From positions 62,001 through 126,000 of IMG/VR virus record IMGVR_UViG_3300018465_000004: a stretch of 64,000 nt of DNA, one strand, 5' to 3'. Positions 1-7,726 of the stretch are shown here, piece after piece. The notes beneath the pieces are model-generated. The model had not been told where the DNA came from, did no database searches, and worked only from the letters and a program-made list of their open reading frames with translations. The DNA is from a virus. The position numbers and the translations under genes were made by a program. Each line of letters begins with the position of its first letter. The stretch's first letter is position 1.

Positions 1-1379
1 ACATCGACCGGCACCATCGTCTTCTCGACCGGCTCCGCTGGCATCTTCACCGGCCCCATCACGTACCGGCACTTCCGCCTCAACGTCACCGGCATCGCCA
101 GCGGTACCACCGCCGGAGTCATCGAGTTCCTGTCGATGCCGGCCGGGCAGACTATCACCTCGGTCTCCGCCGACACCGAGATGGCCAGCGCCGCAGCCCT
201 GGCGGATTCCACCGCCAACCCGACCACGTCGATCGTGGCTGCGGCCAACGAGGTCTTCAACGGCTCCACCTGGGACCGGGTCCGGACCGCCAACACCGCC
301 GACAACACCTCAGGTACCGGCGTCCCCGCCTCCGGCCTTATGGGATGGGACGGCACCTCCGCCTACCGGCGCATCAAGACCGACGGCACCGGCGCACTCG
401 TGCCCCACGCCGCCCTCAACAACTCCGGCTCCGCGGGCGCGAACAACACCGACGTCATCGCCAGCACGGACGTCGCCGCCTACAGCATGATCAGCTTCCG
501 GCTGTCGGGCACCTTCTCCGCCACCGTGTCGCTGCAAGGGTCGAACGACAACACCAACTGGCTGCTCCTGCCCGTCATCCTCCAGCAGCCCGCGGACAAC
601 TTCCCTCGCCCGGTGGGATACGCCGGCCCACCGCCAACAGCACCAGCAACACCTACTACGCCCCGGTCACCACCCGCTACATCCGGCTGCGGATCACCGC
701 GTACACATCCGGGACCGTCACCGCCAACATCACCGCGCACCCCAACGCCATCGCCCCATACCTGGTTGTCGACGCCGGGATGCCGACCGCCGCTGCGCTG
801 TCGGACGCGATCAACAACCCCACCGCTCCGACTCTGGGTGCGGCCAACCTAATCTGGGACAGCTCGGGCGCCACCTGGGTCCGCCAGCGGGCCGCGAACG
901 GCGTCACCGACTCCCAGTCCGGTGTGCTGCTCACCCCGATGGCGCCGTGGATGTACAACGGCTCGAACTTCGAGCGGCAGCGTTCAGCGACCGGGGCGAC
1001 CGGCACCACCGGTACCGGCGTCCTGGCGTCCGGCATCATGGGATGGGACGGCACCAACTACCGCCGGCTGCTGTCCAGCACCGCCGGAGTCCTCTCCGTC
1101 GCTCCCGCCGGCTTCGGCACCGTCAACACCAACAAGGCGACCGTCACCACCGCGGGCACCCGCGTGCAGCTGGGCGCCAATGCCGCGTCGGTTGTCATCG
1201 TGCGCGCCAAGCCGGGCAACACCGGCCTGATCTACGTCGGCGGCAGCGGCGTGACCGCCGCCAACGGATACGACCTCAGCCCAGGCGGAGAGGTCACACT
1301 CAACGTCAGCAACACCAACCTGATATACGTCGACGCCGCCACCAACGGCGACGGCGTCTCGTACATCTGGACCACCTAA
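1..1379 (+). CDS. fibre-like minor tail protein, C-terminal part, apparent frameshift
   Basis: The 5' end lies outside the window. Frame 1 encodes fibre-like sequence up to about 627. The same protein then continues in frame 3 to the TAA at 1377-1379. Restoring one C in the CCC run at 627-629 rejoins the frames through PTANSTSNTYYAP. Two repeats are visible: SGTGVPASGLMGWDG with YRR near 312-375, and TGTGVLASGIMGWDG with YRR near 1010-1065. The middle part (TTRYIRLRITAY) has a discoidin-like look. Gly/Thr/Ser-rich repeats without enzymatic motifs suggest a virion fibre or minor tail protein. The break may be a sequencing error or a real mutation. Confidence 0.6.
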   Translation, partial: IDRHHRLLDRLRWHLHRPHHVPALPPQRHRHRQRYHRRSHRVPVDAGRADYHLGLRRHRDGQRRSPGGFHRQPDHVDRGCGQRGLQRLHLGPGPDRQHRRQHLRYRRPRLRPYGMGRHLRLPAHQDRRHRRTRAPRRPQQLRLRGREQHRRHRQHGRRRLQHDQLPAVGHLLRHRVAARVERQHQLAAPARHPPAARGQLPSPGGIRRPTANSTSNTYYAPVTTRYIRLRITAYTSGTVTANITAHPNAIAPYLVVDAGMPTAAALSDAINNPTAPTLGAANLIWDSSGATWVRQRAANGVTDSQSGVLLTPMAPWMYNGSNFERQRSATGATGTTGTGVLASGIMGWDGTNYRRLLSSTAGVLSVAPAGFGTVNTNKATVTTAGTRVQLGANAASVVIVRAKPGNTGLIYVGGSGVTAANGYDLSPGGEVTLNVSNTNLIYVDAATNGDGVSYIWTT

Positions 1380-1403
1380 GCGGTCAGGCGTCGATCGGGG
1401 CGC

Positions 1404-1733
1404 TTACCTGGCGACTAGGATGCCCAGCTCAACCAGGCGCGACACCAGTGGCTGGGCTGCTTCGACGGCGGCTGCGGCCCGAGCCTCGAAGTCGGCAGCA
1501 AGTCCAAGGTGGACACTGGCCCACCGTTCGGCCGCTGGGTCGCCAGCTGCGTCCATCGCTTCGCCCAGGGCGGAATCCTCGTTCGTCACCGTCGACCGCG
1601 CGTAGGCCATGTTCGCCGCGCAAGTCACGAACGCGGCGACGGCAGGTTCCGAGATTCCCGCCTTGCTCAACGCCGCGAAGTCCACCTCGTAGCCGAGCTG
1701 GGCGGCCAGCTCGCGCTCCGGGTCCGGGTTCAT
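1404..1733 (-). CDS. hypothetical protein (109 aa)
   Basis: Last gene of the leftward operon. It starts with ATG overlapping the stop of the upstream gene (ATGA, 1730-1733), a sign of translational coupling. The product is Ala/Glu-rich and helical, beginning MNPDPERELAAQLGYE; no catalytic motif is recognised. It ends only 25 nt from the stop of the converging fibre-like gene. Function unknown. Confidence 0.7.
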   Translation of the reverse strand: MNPDPERELAAQLGYEVDFAALSKAGISEPAVAAFVTCAANMAYARSTVTNEDSALGEAMDAAGDPAAERWASVHLGLAADFEARAAAAVEAAQPLVSRLVELGILVAR

Positions 1734-2011
1734 ACGCTCTCCTGCGCCTTAACGGCCGCAACCGCCTCGCGGTACCCCCGGATGTCGCGCAGCGCGGTCG
1801 CCACGTGCTCCGAGTCCGAATGCCTGTCAAGCTCGGCCTCTAACAGGTCGAGCTGGGCCGGCGTCAGGCTCATCTTGATGGTGGCCTCGGACACCCCGAG
1901 GTACAGCTCCAGCCCCGACGCTTCGCGCAGATCAGGCTGGTCGACCAACGCGTCCCAGACCGCCTGGATGACCGGCTCTGGCCAGTCGACTTTCAGTGAC
2001 GTCGTCGCCAC
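1730..2011 (-). CDS. hypothetical protein (93 aa)
   Basis: The GTG at 2011 is chosen over an upstream ATG at 2044 because AAGGAG lies six nucleotides before it. The product begins MATTSLKVDWPEPVIQ and is acidic and mostly helical, with a KMSLTPAQLDLLEAELDRH segment. It is coupled by a 4-nt overlap to the 109-aa gene that follows. No known family is recognised. Confidence 0.75.
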   Translation of the reverse strand: MATTSLKVDWPEPVIQAVWDALVDQPDLREASGLELYLGVSEATIKMSLTPAQLDLLEAELDRHSDSEHVATALRDIRGYREAVAAVKAQESV

Positions 2012-2047
2012 GTCGCTCTCCTTACCGTCCACTATTGGACACATTGG

Positions 2048-2848
2048 TCAGACCAGACTACCGGTACTCACGAGTCCGCCGGCCAGCGTTGTTTCGAGAG
2101 GCCGCCCAGGCTGGAACGGCATGCCAAGCTCGGCTTCGACGGCCAGGTACTCGGCGGCAAGATCCGGCCTGAGGCGCGCCGCCGTACACAGGTCCGCCTT
2201 GCTGGCCATGATGCAGAACGAGCAGGATAGCCGGCTCATCCCCTGGCCGTAAGCCCAATGCCAGGGCAGGCTGACGTCGCGGTGCCGCTGCCAAACCTGG
2301 TCTTCGGTCCAGTGGTGAATGGGAAGCCAGTCCCAGACCTCACGGGTGGTCTTGGTTGATGAGCGAGCGTTGGGCGCCAGAGCCGGTCGAAGCGCGCGCC
2401 CGGTGCTCTCCTGCGCGCGGAACCCGAGGCAGTACAGCACCCTGGCACGCCGCCCCAGCCCGGACAGCCATGCCTTGCAGAAGGCCGCGACGACACGGTA
2501 TGCCGGCTGGCGCTTGTGGTCACTCGTGCAGTAGCGGATCCGGAAGTCCGCCCAACCGCGCAGCGAACCGTCGCGCTTGCGACGGGTGCGCATGTCTTCG
2601 AGCAGGTTGGCCCCGTCCTTGGTCGCGACCACGAGGTTGAGCCCGTAACGCGCGGCACGCGCCTTGACGAGCGCCTTGGTGCCCGGCCACGCGATCTTGC
2701 CCAGGTCGTTGTAGATGACCAGGATGACGGAGCGATCAACGCCGGCCGCGTCACAGAGGCGGACCACCTCATCAACCATGGCGCCAGAGTCTTTGCCGCC
2801 CGAGTCGTTGATGACGATCAGGTCCCACTCGTGGAGATTCGGATGCAT
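2048..2848 (-). CDS. PAPS reductase-family PP-loop protein
   Basis: 266 aa. The P-loop pyrophosphatase motif SGGKDS sits at residues 16-21 (VINDSGGKDSGAM), as in PAPS/APS reductases, DndC and adenine nucleotide alpha hydrolases. These enzymes adenylate a substrate using ATP. Cysteine motifs RYCTSDHK (about 104-111) and LSCSFC (about 207-212) could bind metal, Fe-S or carry sulfur. Actinophages often carry this family, with unknown substrate; sulfur transfer to DNA, RNA or protein is one possibility. The start ATG follows the upstream stop by 9 nt behind AAGAGGGG. A second, divergent PP-loop protein is encoded at 53451-54314. Confidence 0.85.
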   Translation of the reverse strand: MHPNLHEWDLIVINDSGGKDSGAMVDEVVRLCDAAGVDRSVILVIYNDLGKIAWPGTKALVKARAARYGLNLVVATKDGANLLEDMRTRRKRDGSLRGWADFRIRYCTSDHKRQPAYRVVAAFCKAWLSGLGRRARVLYCLGFRAQESTGRALRPALAPNARSSTKTTREVWDWLPIHHWTEDQVWQRHRDVSLPWHWAYGQGMSRLSCSFCIMASKADLCTAARLRPDLAAEYLAVEAELGMPFQPGRPLETTLAGGLVSTGSLV

Positions 2849-2857
2849 GATTCTTGG

Positions 2858-3055
2858 CTACCCCTCTTCCAGAGCAGAGCTGACCTCGTACGCGAGGTGC
2901 GCTTCGCAGACCGGCGGCATGTTCATCGGCGGGTTGATCAGCACCACGAAGTCCGCGAACACACCGCACCCGCCGGGGGCCGACCCGCGGCTGACACCGG
3001 CCCGGTGCACGCACATCAGCCCCTCTTCCGCGAGTCGAACGGGTATCGCCTTCAC
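2858..3055 (-). CDS. small hypothetical protein (65 aa)
   Basis: Starts at GTG 3055, five nucleotides after a perfect AGGAGG that lies inside the end of the upstream gene. The product (MKAIPVRLAEEGLMCVHRAG...) has cysteines in CVH, GGCG and PPVCEAH contexts, possibly metal-binding. It sits directly before the PP-loop gene, so it may be an accessory to it; this is inference from position only. Confidence 0.6.
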   Translation of the reverse strand: MKAIPVRLAEEGLMCVHRAGVSRGSAPGGCGVFADFVVLINPPMNMPPVCEAHLAYEVSSALEEG

Positions 3056-3056
3056 T

Positions 3057-3209
3057 TCATCCTCCTGAGCGCGCGGGTCCGCCCCGACTTCGCACGGAAG
3101 CGGGGCGTGCCGATTTGGTCGTTGGTTCGATGTACGGCTTCGCTTGGCTGCGGACGTAGTGGCCTGCCATGGTGAACACGAGTAGCAGCAACAACCACCA
3201 CCCGATCAC
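3057..3209 (-). CDS. small single-pass membrane protein (50 aa)
   Basis: A GTG start at 3209 overlaps the upstream stop (GTGA). The protein begins MIGWWLLLLLVFTMAG, one hydrophobic transmembrane segment (residues 2-15), followed by a basic Ser/Pro/Arg-rich tail ending GGPARSGG. Its last codons contain the AGGAGG used by the next gene. Coupling at both ends supports it as real despite its length. Function unknown. Confidence 0.65.
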   Translation of the reverse strand: MIGWWLLLLLVFTMAGHYVRSQAKPYIEPTTKSARPASVRSRGGPARSGG

Positions 3210-3466
3210 GCGTATACGACCCTGCCGAACAGCCCGATCCCCAAGCGCAGCCTAAGCGCAGGCCGACCGTCATCCACGGCGTCACGCTCGTGCTCTCTGC
3301 ACCAGAAGGAGCCGCGTCGGCGCTCGGCGTCGGACAGGCGGGTCTCGCAGAATGTCATGTGCGGCAGGCCGTACCCGGTCTGATACGCGCACAGCCCTTG
3401 GCCGACGCGCCGTCGATCACCATCGTCGAACCGCGGACCACTAAGATCGACAAGCTCAACCCTCAT
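3206..3466 (-). CDS. Cys/His-containing protein with GLFGRVVYA tail (86 aa)
   Basis: The ATG at 3466 overlaps the previous stop (ATGA). The body contains cysteines at QGLCAY, MTFCETR and SFWCREHE, a plausible zinc site. The C-terminus GLFGRVVYA nearly repeats the GLFGAVVYA end of the gene just upstream, suggesting partial duplication of the 3' end. Its own function is unknown. Confidence 0.6.
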   Translation of the reverse strand: MRVELVDLSGPRFDDGDRRRVGQGLCAYQTGYGLPHMTFCETRLSDAERRRGSFWCREHERDAVDDGRPALRLRLGIGLFGRVVYA

Positions 3467-3882
3467 GCGTACACCACCGCGCCGAACAGTCCGCACTCCA
3501 GCACCGCGAGCGCGTCAAGCACGTCCAGGTCGCCCTCGTACCCGTTGGTGCGGTTGGCGCGCAGGATGTTGTCCCGCATCGACGCGGACATGTACAGCCG
3601 TTGACCCGTCTTCTTGTTGTGGTACACGCTGTGCGTGCCGTCGTGGTCCGTGACTTCCTGGAGCACGGCCGCCCGGATGACACCGAGGCCCTTTGTCAAG
3701 GTGTCGAACGTAACCGTGTGGGTTTCGCTTTCGTCGTCCTTGTCCTCGATGACGACGGTCGGGTTGGTCTTGTCCGTGTCGTCGGAGCGCACCACGTGGA
3801 AGAAGCCGTAGCCGGCGTGGGACATGGCGGTTTCGAGCAGGTCATTGAGAAATTCAATTCGCTCCGGGCTGCGCGTTTTCAT
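3463..3882 (-). CDS. conserved actinophage-type protein ending GLFGAVVYA (139 aa)
   Basis: First gene of the leftward operon. ATG 3882 has GAGGAG nine nucleotides upstream. It begins MKTRSPERIEFLNDLLETA and ends LDVLDALAVLECGLFGAVVYA. I recognise the pattern (start with a short helical block, an acidic middle, then a D-x-DVxxxLxLFGxVVYG-like end) from phage and actinobacterial mobile elements, but know no assigned function. It faces the divergent 4012 gene across an operator-containing gap. Confidence 0.8.
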   Translation of the reverse strand: MKTRSPERIEFLNDLLETAMSHAGYGFFHVVRSDDTDKTNPTVVIEDKDDESETHTVTFDTLTKGLGVIRAAVLQEVTDHDGTHSVYHNKKTGQRLYMSASMRDNILRANRTNGYEGDLDVLDALAVLECGLFGAVVYA

Positions 3883-3897
3883 GCCCCCACACTCCTC

Positions 3898-3999
3898 TAG
3901 CGCTAAGCACAGCACTAGCACCAAATGTACCGGGATCTCCAGCCAAACGGCTGATACGCAGGGACAATGCAGCCTAGAGACTGTTCGTGTGCCTAGCGC
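3898..3999. promoter_or_regulatory. divergent promoter region with two operator-like dyads
   Basis: Lies between the leftward gene starting at 3882 and the rightward gene starting at 4012. The first element (3898-3920: TAGCGCTAAGCACAGCACTA and following bases) matches the dyad consensus GCGCTAGGCACAGNGCTAGC. A second half-like copy, GTGTGCCTAGCGC, ends at 3999, immediately before the AGGAGG of the next gene. Both probably take part in control of the two divergent transcripts. Confidence 0.55.
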
Positions 4000-4011
4000 A
4001 GGAGGATGACA

Positions 4012-4584
4012 ATGAGCACCACATACACCGCATACCGTAGGGTCCGGCGGGAGTACCCAGGACTGCCGGCGAGTCACGCGCTTGCCATACTCAGGCGTCG
4101 TGAGGCGCCGGCATGGGCTGCCAGCTTCGACCAGGTCGGAGACGACTACGTCGGCACGGTGGACGGCTGGGACATCCGCATCATGGCCGAACCGGACGAA
4201 GACGCCGATCTGTCGTGGTTGGGTACCTGGACTGACGACCCGACCGACGCGGTGCCCAACTCCAACGGCTCGTACGGCTCGTACAAGTACTTCCGCCCGG
4301 AGCCGTCGATCCTTCCCACGCCCGCGGACCTGCGCAAGGCCGGCATGCCCAGCTCCAGGGTCCCCGAGGCGATCCGGGAATCCATGCAGGCGGCGGAGCG
4401 GGAGGCGCACATCACGCCCTACGACGTGACCGTTCGCGCCACCCGCGACGGACAGACCGGCTATGACTCGCTCGGCGGTGTGTACGCCAGCGGCGACGCA
4501 GATCTGCTGTGGACGGTTGACGACCATGACATGGTCGCCGCCGCCATCGATGCCGCAAAGGCAGAGCGCTACGCACACGCCTAG
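4012..4584 (+). CDS. hypothetical protein (190 aa)
   Basis: Two in-frame ATGs lie at 4006 and 4012. The second is chosen because AGGAGG directly abuts the first and stands six nucleotides from the second. The product (MSTTYTAYRRVRREYPGL...) is soluble with an acidic middle and no motif I recognise. First gene of the rightward accessory run. Confidence 0.75.
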   Translation: MSTTYTAYRRVRREYPGLPASHALAILRRREAPAWAASFDQVGDDYVGTVDGWDIRIMAEPDEDADLSWLGTWTDDPTDAVPNSNGSYGSYKYFRPEPSILPTPADLRKAGMPSSRVPEAIRESMQAAEREAHITPYDVTVRATRDGQTGYDSLGGVYASGDADLLWTVDDHDMVAAAIDAAKAERYAHA

Positions 4585-4669
4585 TATCACCCGGACGTAG
4601 GATGCGCCGCGAACGACGGCCAGGGCACGCTACACAGGCACATCACCCCACCGCAGGAGCAGACCAACC

Positions 4670-5401
4670 ATGACGAACAACGACCCGCAGCTAGACCCAT
4701 ACGCAGCCTCCGCCCGGGATCTGAGTTTCGGATCGCTGGACGCCGGAGTGCACGGCAACGACTGGGACCGGGAACAGCTCGGCGACGAGCAGTGGTCCTA
4801 CTGGCAGTCGTTCACCCACACCGACGACCACGGCCGCGAGCACATCCTGATCGACGGTAGCGGCGTGGTGGCCGCGCTCTGGGTGGAAGACGACCTGCGC
4901 TACTACGAGCGGCACGAGTTCGACGAGTATGCCGAGTCCCGCACGTACGAGGATGGCGACCTGTTCCCGGACGCGCTTACAGCCGACGAGTTCGAAGCGC
5001 TCTTCGAGGTGGAGCCGTTCCTGTCGAGCGTGGAAGGTCCCATGATGGCCGTGTGGTACGACTGCGCGGCCATCGGAGGAGACGAGATCACGGCCGCTGC
5101 CAAGATCCACAACCTCTCGCTCTGCGTGGTCCAGGTCGAGGAGAACTACGGCCTAGCCCTGACCGGCGGAGGCATGGATATGACGTGGGACATCGTGGCC
5201 GCGTATGTCGCGCTCGGCCAGCTCCCGCCGATTCGGTTCGCGCGCAACCTGCCGGCCATGGCCGGAGCGGGCAAGAGCGACGAGGACCGCCGATCGATCG
5301 CCGCGTGCCTGCGTAGCCTGCGAGCCGAGGCGGAAAACCTCACCAGGGAGGCGAACCGCCTCGAAGAGAACGCCGCGCGCTGGGCGATTGAAGGCGCGTA
5401 G
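4670..5401 (+). CDS. hypothetical acidic protein (243 aa)
   Basis: ATG preceded by GCAGGAGCAGACCAACC. The product is strongly acidic through residues 1-110 (many Asp/Glu/Tyr), has a central block AAKIHNLSLCVVQVEENYG, and ends with a helical, probably coiled-coil stretch (SLRAEAENLTREANRLEEN). It is followed by a strong terminator, so it closes a short transcript. Function unknown; acidic phage proteins sometimes mimic DNA, which is only a guess here. Confidence 0.75.
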   Translation: MTNNDPQLDPYAASARDLSFGSLDAGVHGNDWDREQLGDEQWSYWQSFTHTDDHGREHILIDGSGVVAALWVEDDLRYYERHEFDEYAESRTYEDGDLFPDALTADEFEALFEVEPFLSSVEGPMMAVWYDCAAIGGDEITAAAKIHNLSLCVVQVEENYGLALTGGGMDMTWDIVAAYVALGQLPPIRFARNLPAMAGAGKSDEDRRSIAACLRSLRAEAENLTREANRLEENAARWAIEGA

Positions 5402-5418
5402 GGCGCACCACCCGCAAG

Positions 5419-5454
5419 GGCCCGGACCTGTCGCAGGTCCGGGCCTTCGCTTTT
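5419..5454 (+). terminator. rho-independent terminator
   Basis: 12-bp GC stem GGCCCGGACCTG / CAGGTCCGGGCC around a TCG loop, then TTCGCTTTT. It lies 17 nt after the stop of the acidic protein gene. Confidence 0.85.
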
Positions 5455-5482
5455 GCAACCAACCTGCACCCGTCGCAGTGCT

Positions 5483-5504
5483 ATGCACAGCCATAGCGCT
5501 ATGG
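5483..5504. promoter_or_regulatory. operator-like dyad, copy 3
   Basis: GCTATGCACAGCCATAGCGC with a nested 14-bp perfect palindrome CCATAGCGCTATGG (5491-5504). It lies 36 nt before the next start codon. The preceding CAACCAACCTGCACC recurs before other copies (7686, 10385), so the unit is probably a promoter plus operator. Confidence 0.55.
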
Positions 5505-5539
5505 GAGTGTCATTGCACCAACCCACGGAGGTACACCCC

Positions 5540-5665
5540 ATGAGCTACAAGAACGCCGCCGCCCGCCGCCGCCGCCGCGCCGAGACGCGCAAGCTCCGTT
5601 ACCAGCGCCGCGACGCCCTGATGCGGGCCGCTGCCAAGCTCGCCGACCGCATCGCGCAGGGCTGA
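5540..5665 (+). CDS. very basic small protein (41 aa)
   Basis: ATG with CGGAGG eight nucleotides upstream. The product contains an ARRRRRAETRKLRYQRRD block, with about a third Arg/Lys, and is expected to bind nucleic acid. It sits alone between a terminator/operator unit and a 188-aa gene that begins 4 nt after its stop. Confidence 0.7.
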   Translation: MSYKNAAARRRRRAETRKLRYQRRDALMRAAAKLADRIAQG

Positions 5666-5669
5666 GACG

Positions 5670-6236
5670 ATGGCCGCGCCGATCGTGACTAACCAGGCAA
5701 TGGCCTTGACGGCTGACGACATCGCAGCCTTCAAGCTCGCCGACTCGGTCACCTTCCACCACTACGAGGGCCGGAGTTTCATCCGCGCACACCTAGACAA
5801 CACCTCGGGGGAGCGGATCTTTACGGCGCGAGAGCAGCGCCTCTTTCAGTCCGAGCGTGACAGCAACGACAGGCATCGCGAAATCACCTGCGACGTCACC
5901 ATGTACGGATACAGCCAGAACGGCTTCGAGAGTTGGAACCTGGAAAGCGCGCCGGGCGCAAGCGCGTTCCACTATGGGTTTGCCGCCAAGTACGACAAGC
6001 CTTGGCAGACAATAGCGGGGCTCCTGCGCGCAGGCGACCGCTTGCGGCTTGAATGGGTCGCAGACAACAACAACGACAACGTTCGCGGCGTTGGTTTCCA
6101 CTGTGACGAACTACGTCTGATTGTGGTCCGCACCAACAAGCGCACGGACGCGTCGCACGACACCATGACCTTCCGCATCGTGACCCAGGTCGGCCCGGAC
6201 AACTCCGCACGCCTCATCCGCCGCTACGGCCGCTGA
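5670..6236 (+). CDS. hypothetical protein (188 aa)
   Basis: Starts 4 nt after the previous stop, so it is probably cotranscribed and translationally linked. It begins MAAPIVTNQAMALTADDIAA, and has a beta-rich centre (ITCDVTMYGYSQNGFESW) and a basic end (RLIRRYGR). No recognised domain. Base composition is less GC-rich than in the structural genes (many A-rich codons near 5830-6100). Confidence 0.7.
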   Translation: MAAPIVTNQAMALTADDIAAFKLADSVTFHHYEGRSFIRAHLDNTSGERIFTAREQRLFQSERDSNDRHREITCDVTMYGYSQNGFESWNLESAPGASAFHYGFAAKYDKPWQTIAGLLRAGDRLRLEWVADNNNDNVRGVGFHCDELRLIVVRTNKRTDASHDTMTFRIVTQVGPDNSARLIRRYGR

Positions 6237-6248
6237 AAGGATGATGCA

Positions 6249-6497
6249 ATGAGCGCAGGAATCGGGCTCGCTCGTCAGCTAGCGGCCTGGTGCAGTGACG
6301 GCCTTGCCGCAACCCTCTACCTCGTAACCGGGGGATACGCCACGTCGGACCGGTTCGAGTTTGACGAGTCCGAGGGCTTGCTCTCGTATGAGGCGCCCGG
6401 CGGCGTGCTCCACTTCATCAACCCTGACCATGTGACCGGAATCCATTGGGGGCCGCCGGAGGATCGGGACCCGGCATGTGTCCCTGTCGCGGTCTAG
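6249..6497 (+). CDS. hypothetical protein (82 aa)
   Basis: ATG preceded by GAAAGGATGATGCA. Begins MSAGIGLARQLAAWCSDGL; the middle has FEFDESEGLLSYEAPGGVL, the sort of beta-hairpin seen in small regulatory proteins. No known family. Same transcript as the 188-aa gene (12-nt gap). Confidence 0.7.
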   Translation: MSAGIGLARQLAAWCSDGLAATLYLVTGGYATSDRFEFDESEGLLSYEAPGGVLHFINPDHVTGIHWGPPEDRDPACVPVAV

Positions 6498-6532
6498 CTG
6501 CCGAGACTCACCCGAACGTCTGATGTACCGAG

Positions 6533-6568
6533 GCGCTAGGCGTCTGCCAAGCTAGGCGTGCGCCTAGC
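6533..6568. promoter_or_regulatory. two adjacent operator-like dyads, copies 4 and 5
   Basis: GCGCTAGGCGTCTGCCAAGC is followed directly by GCTAGGCGTGCGCCTAGC, the latter a perfect dyad with 8-bp arms and a TG spacer (6551-6568). This is the only tandem pair seen, 40 nt upstream of the next gene. Confidence 0.6.
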
Positions 6569-6607
6569 GCTTCGGAACCACCGCAACGAAACCCGAGGTA
6601 CAGAGCA

Positions 6608-7018
6608 ATGAACATCGCCGACATCCGCGGACTCTCCGTCAATCAGCTGGTCAAGCTCGCCGATTGCGCGTCGCCGGATTCCATGACCAGTCCAGGCGCC
6701 GCGTTCCTGGAATCGGTGCGGGACGCCGTCGCCGACACGATCGAGCCCGACGGCACCCTGCGCGACGACTCGCGGCACGAGATCGCCGATGGTGCGCCCG
6801 ACGTGTACACCGTCACGCGCTGGGCGGAGTTCGTGGATCTCGCGGCCTACCAGGAAGAGCCGGACTGCGGTGAATGGCCGTCGGACCTGACGGACGCGGC
6901 CGGCGTCGCGCTGTACCAGATCGCCGCGCGTCTGATCTCCGCCATTCTCGACGACATCGACACGGACGAGACCGAAGACGATGACAGTGAAGCCGACGCG
7001 GAAGGCGAGCCGGCATGA
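6608..7018 (+). CDS. hypothetical acidic protein (136 aa)
   Basis: ATG preceded by CCCGAGGTACAGAGCA. Begins MNIADIRGLSVNQLVKLADC; ends with a strongly acidic tail (DDIDTDETEDDDSEADAEGE). The stop overlaps the start of the next gene (ATGA). Unknown function. Confidence 0.7.
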   Translation: MNIADIRGLSVNQLVKLADCASPDSMTSPGAAFLESVRDAVADTIEPDGTLRDDSRHEIADGAPDVYTVTRWAEFVDLAAYQEEPDCGEWPSDLTDAAGVALYQIAARLISAILDDIDTDETEDDDSEADAEGEPA

Positions 7019-7236
7019 CTCGTTACACTGAGGCGGACCTGGCTTGCGATGCTGGCCGACTCGCTGATTGGAGCGCCGAACTAAAGACGGCTGTCACGTT
7101 GGGCGGGCACGCTCCCCACGTTGCCGAATTGGCGAAAGCTATCAGCACCGTTGCGAATCGCATCCTGGAACGAGAGGGACGGCCGACCGGAGTAGAGCCG
7201 ACGCCCCGAAACGACGGATACGAGCGGACTTCCTGA
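7015..7236 (+). CDS. hypothetical protein (73 aa)
   Basis: Coupled to the preceding gene by a 4-nt ATGA overlap. Largely helical (DLACDAGRLADWSAELKTAV, then HVAELAKAISTVANRIL) with a charged tail. No recognised motif. Confidence 0.65.
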   Translation: MTRYTEADLACDAGRLADWSAELKTAVTLGGHAPHVAELAKAISTVANRILEREGRPTGVEPTPRNDGYERTS

Positions 7237-7245
7237 CCCTTCGGC

Positions 7246-7287
7246 CGATCCGCCAGCGCTAGGCGCATGCCAAGCTCTGGCGGATCG
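7246..7287. promoter_or_regulatory. stem-loop carrying operator-like copy 6
   Basis: 11-bp arms CGATCCGCCAG / CTGGCGGATCG enclose a 20-nt loop. The operator match GCGCTAGGCGCATGCCAAGC (7256-7275) fills most of that loop. It could end transcription of the 73-aa gene and also control the next gene, 20 nt further on. Confidence 0.5.
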
Positions 7288-7306
7288 CTCGTTAGGAGGC
7301 AACACC

Positions 7307-7636
7307 ATGGAACCCACCACCTACACAGACGCAGATCTGGGCGCAGCCGAGGCAGGGTCAAGCCTTGGCGATGCCCGCGCGGCGGGTTACCTGCGCGCTG
7401 TCGAGTGCCCGGAGGCACGCGCGGGCATCGTCGCAGAGGCAACCATCATGACCAACGTGACGGCCGGCTGGCGCTATGCCGATGCCGTACAGAACCGCGT
7501 CGCGGCCTACCTGCGCGGCGAGGACCCGAGGCGGTACCGCGATCTCAATGCACGGCTGATCGCGGACGATCCGCACGGCTTCAAGGCCGCCGGAGTCGCG
7601 GAAGGCGACCTAGACGCAGTCATGCGTCGGCTCTGA
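7307..7636 (+). CDS. hypothetical protein (109 aa)
   Basis: ATG with TTAGGAGGCAACACC upstream, a strong ribosome binding site. Begins MEPTTYTDADLGAAEAGSSL and is mostly helical and Ala-rich, ending VAEGDLDAVMRRL. No known family. Followed by a strong terminator. Confidence 0.7.
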   Translation: MEPTTYTDADLGAAEAGSSLGDARAAGYLRAVECPEARAGIVAEATIMTNVTAGWRYADAVQNRVAAYLRGEDPRRYRDLNARLIADDPHGFKAAGVAEGDLDAVMRRL

Positions 7637-7650
7637 CCCACCACACGCGC

Positions 7651-7684
7651 AACGGGCCGCCCGGTCGGGCGGCCCGTTCGCTTT
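7651..7684 (+). terminator. rho-independent terminator
   Basis: Perfect 13-bp arms AACGGGCCGCCCG / CGGGCGGCCCGTT with a 2-nt centre, then CGCTTTGC. Closely similar in layout to the terminator at 5419-5454. Confidence 0.85.
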
Positions 7685-7704
7685 GCACCCAAGCTGCACC
7701 CGAC

Positions 7705-7726
7705 TAGCGCTACGCGCAGCCATATC
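7705..7726. promoter_or_regulatory. operator-like dyad, copy 7
   Basis: Contains TAGCGCTACGCGCAGCCATA. It aligns with the copy at 5483 (GCTATGCACAGCCATAGC) and is preceded by CACCCAAGCTGCACCCG, like that copy. It lies about 50 nt upstream of the 165-aa gene. Confidence 0.5.

Noticed and set aside
600-640. Programmed frameshift in the fibre-like gene
   Set aside because: No X XXY YYZ heptamer at the junction; a one-base indel in a C run explains it better.
947-1843. 298-residue plus-strand Arg/Gln-rich frame
   Set aside because: It is the wrong frame of the fibre-like gene running into the leftward genes; composition is Arg-rich nonsense.
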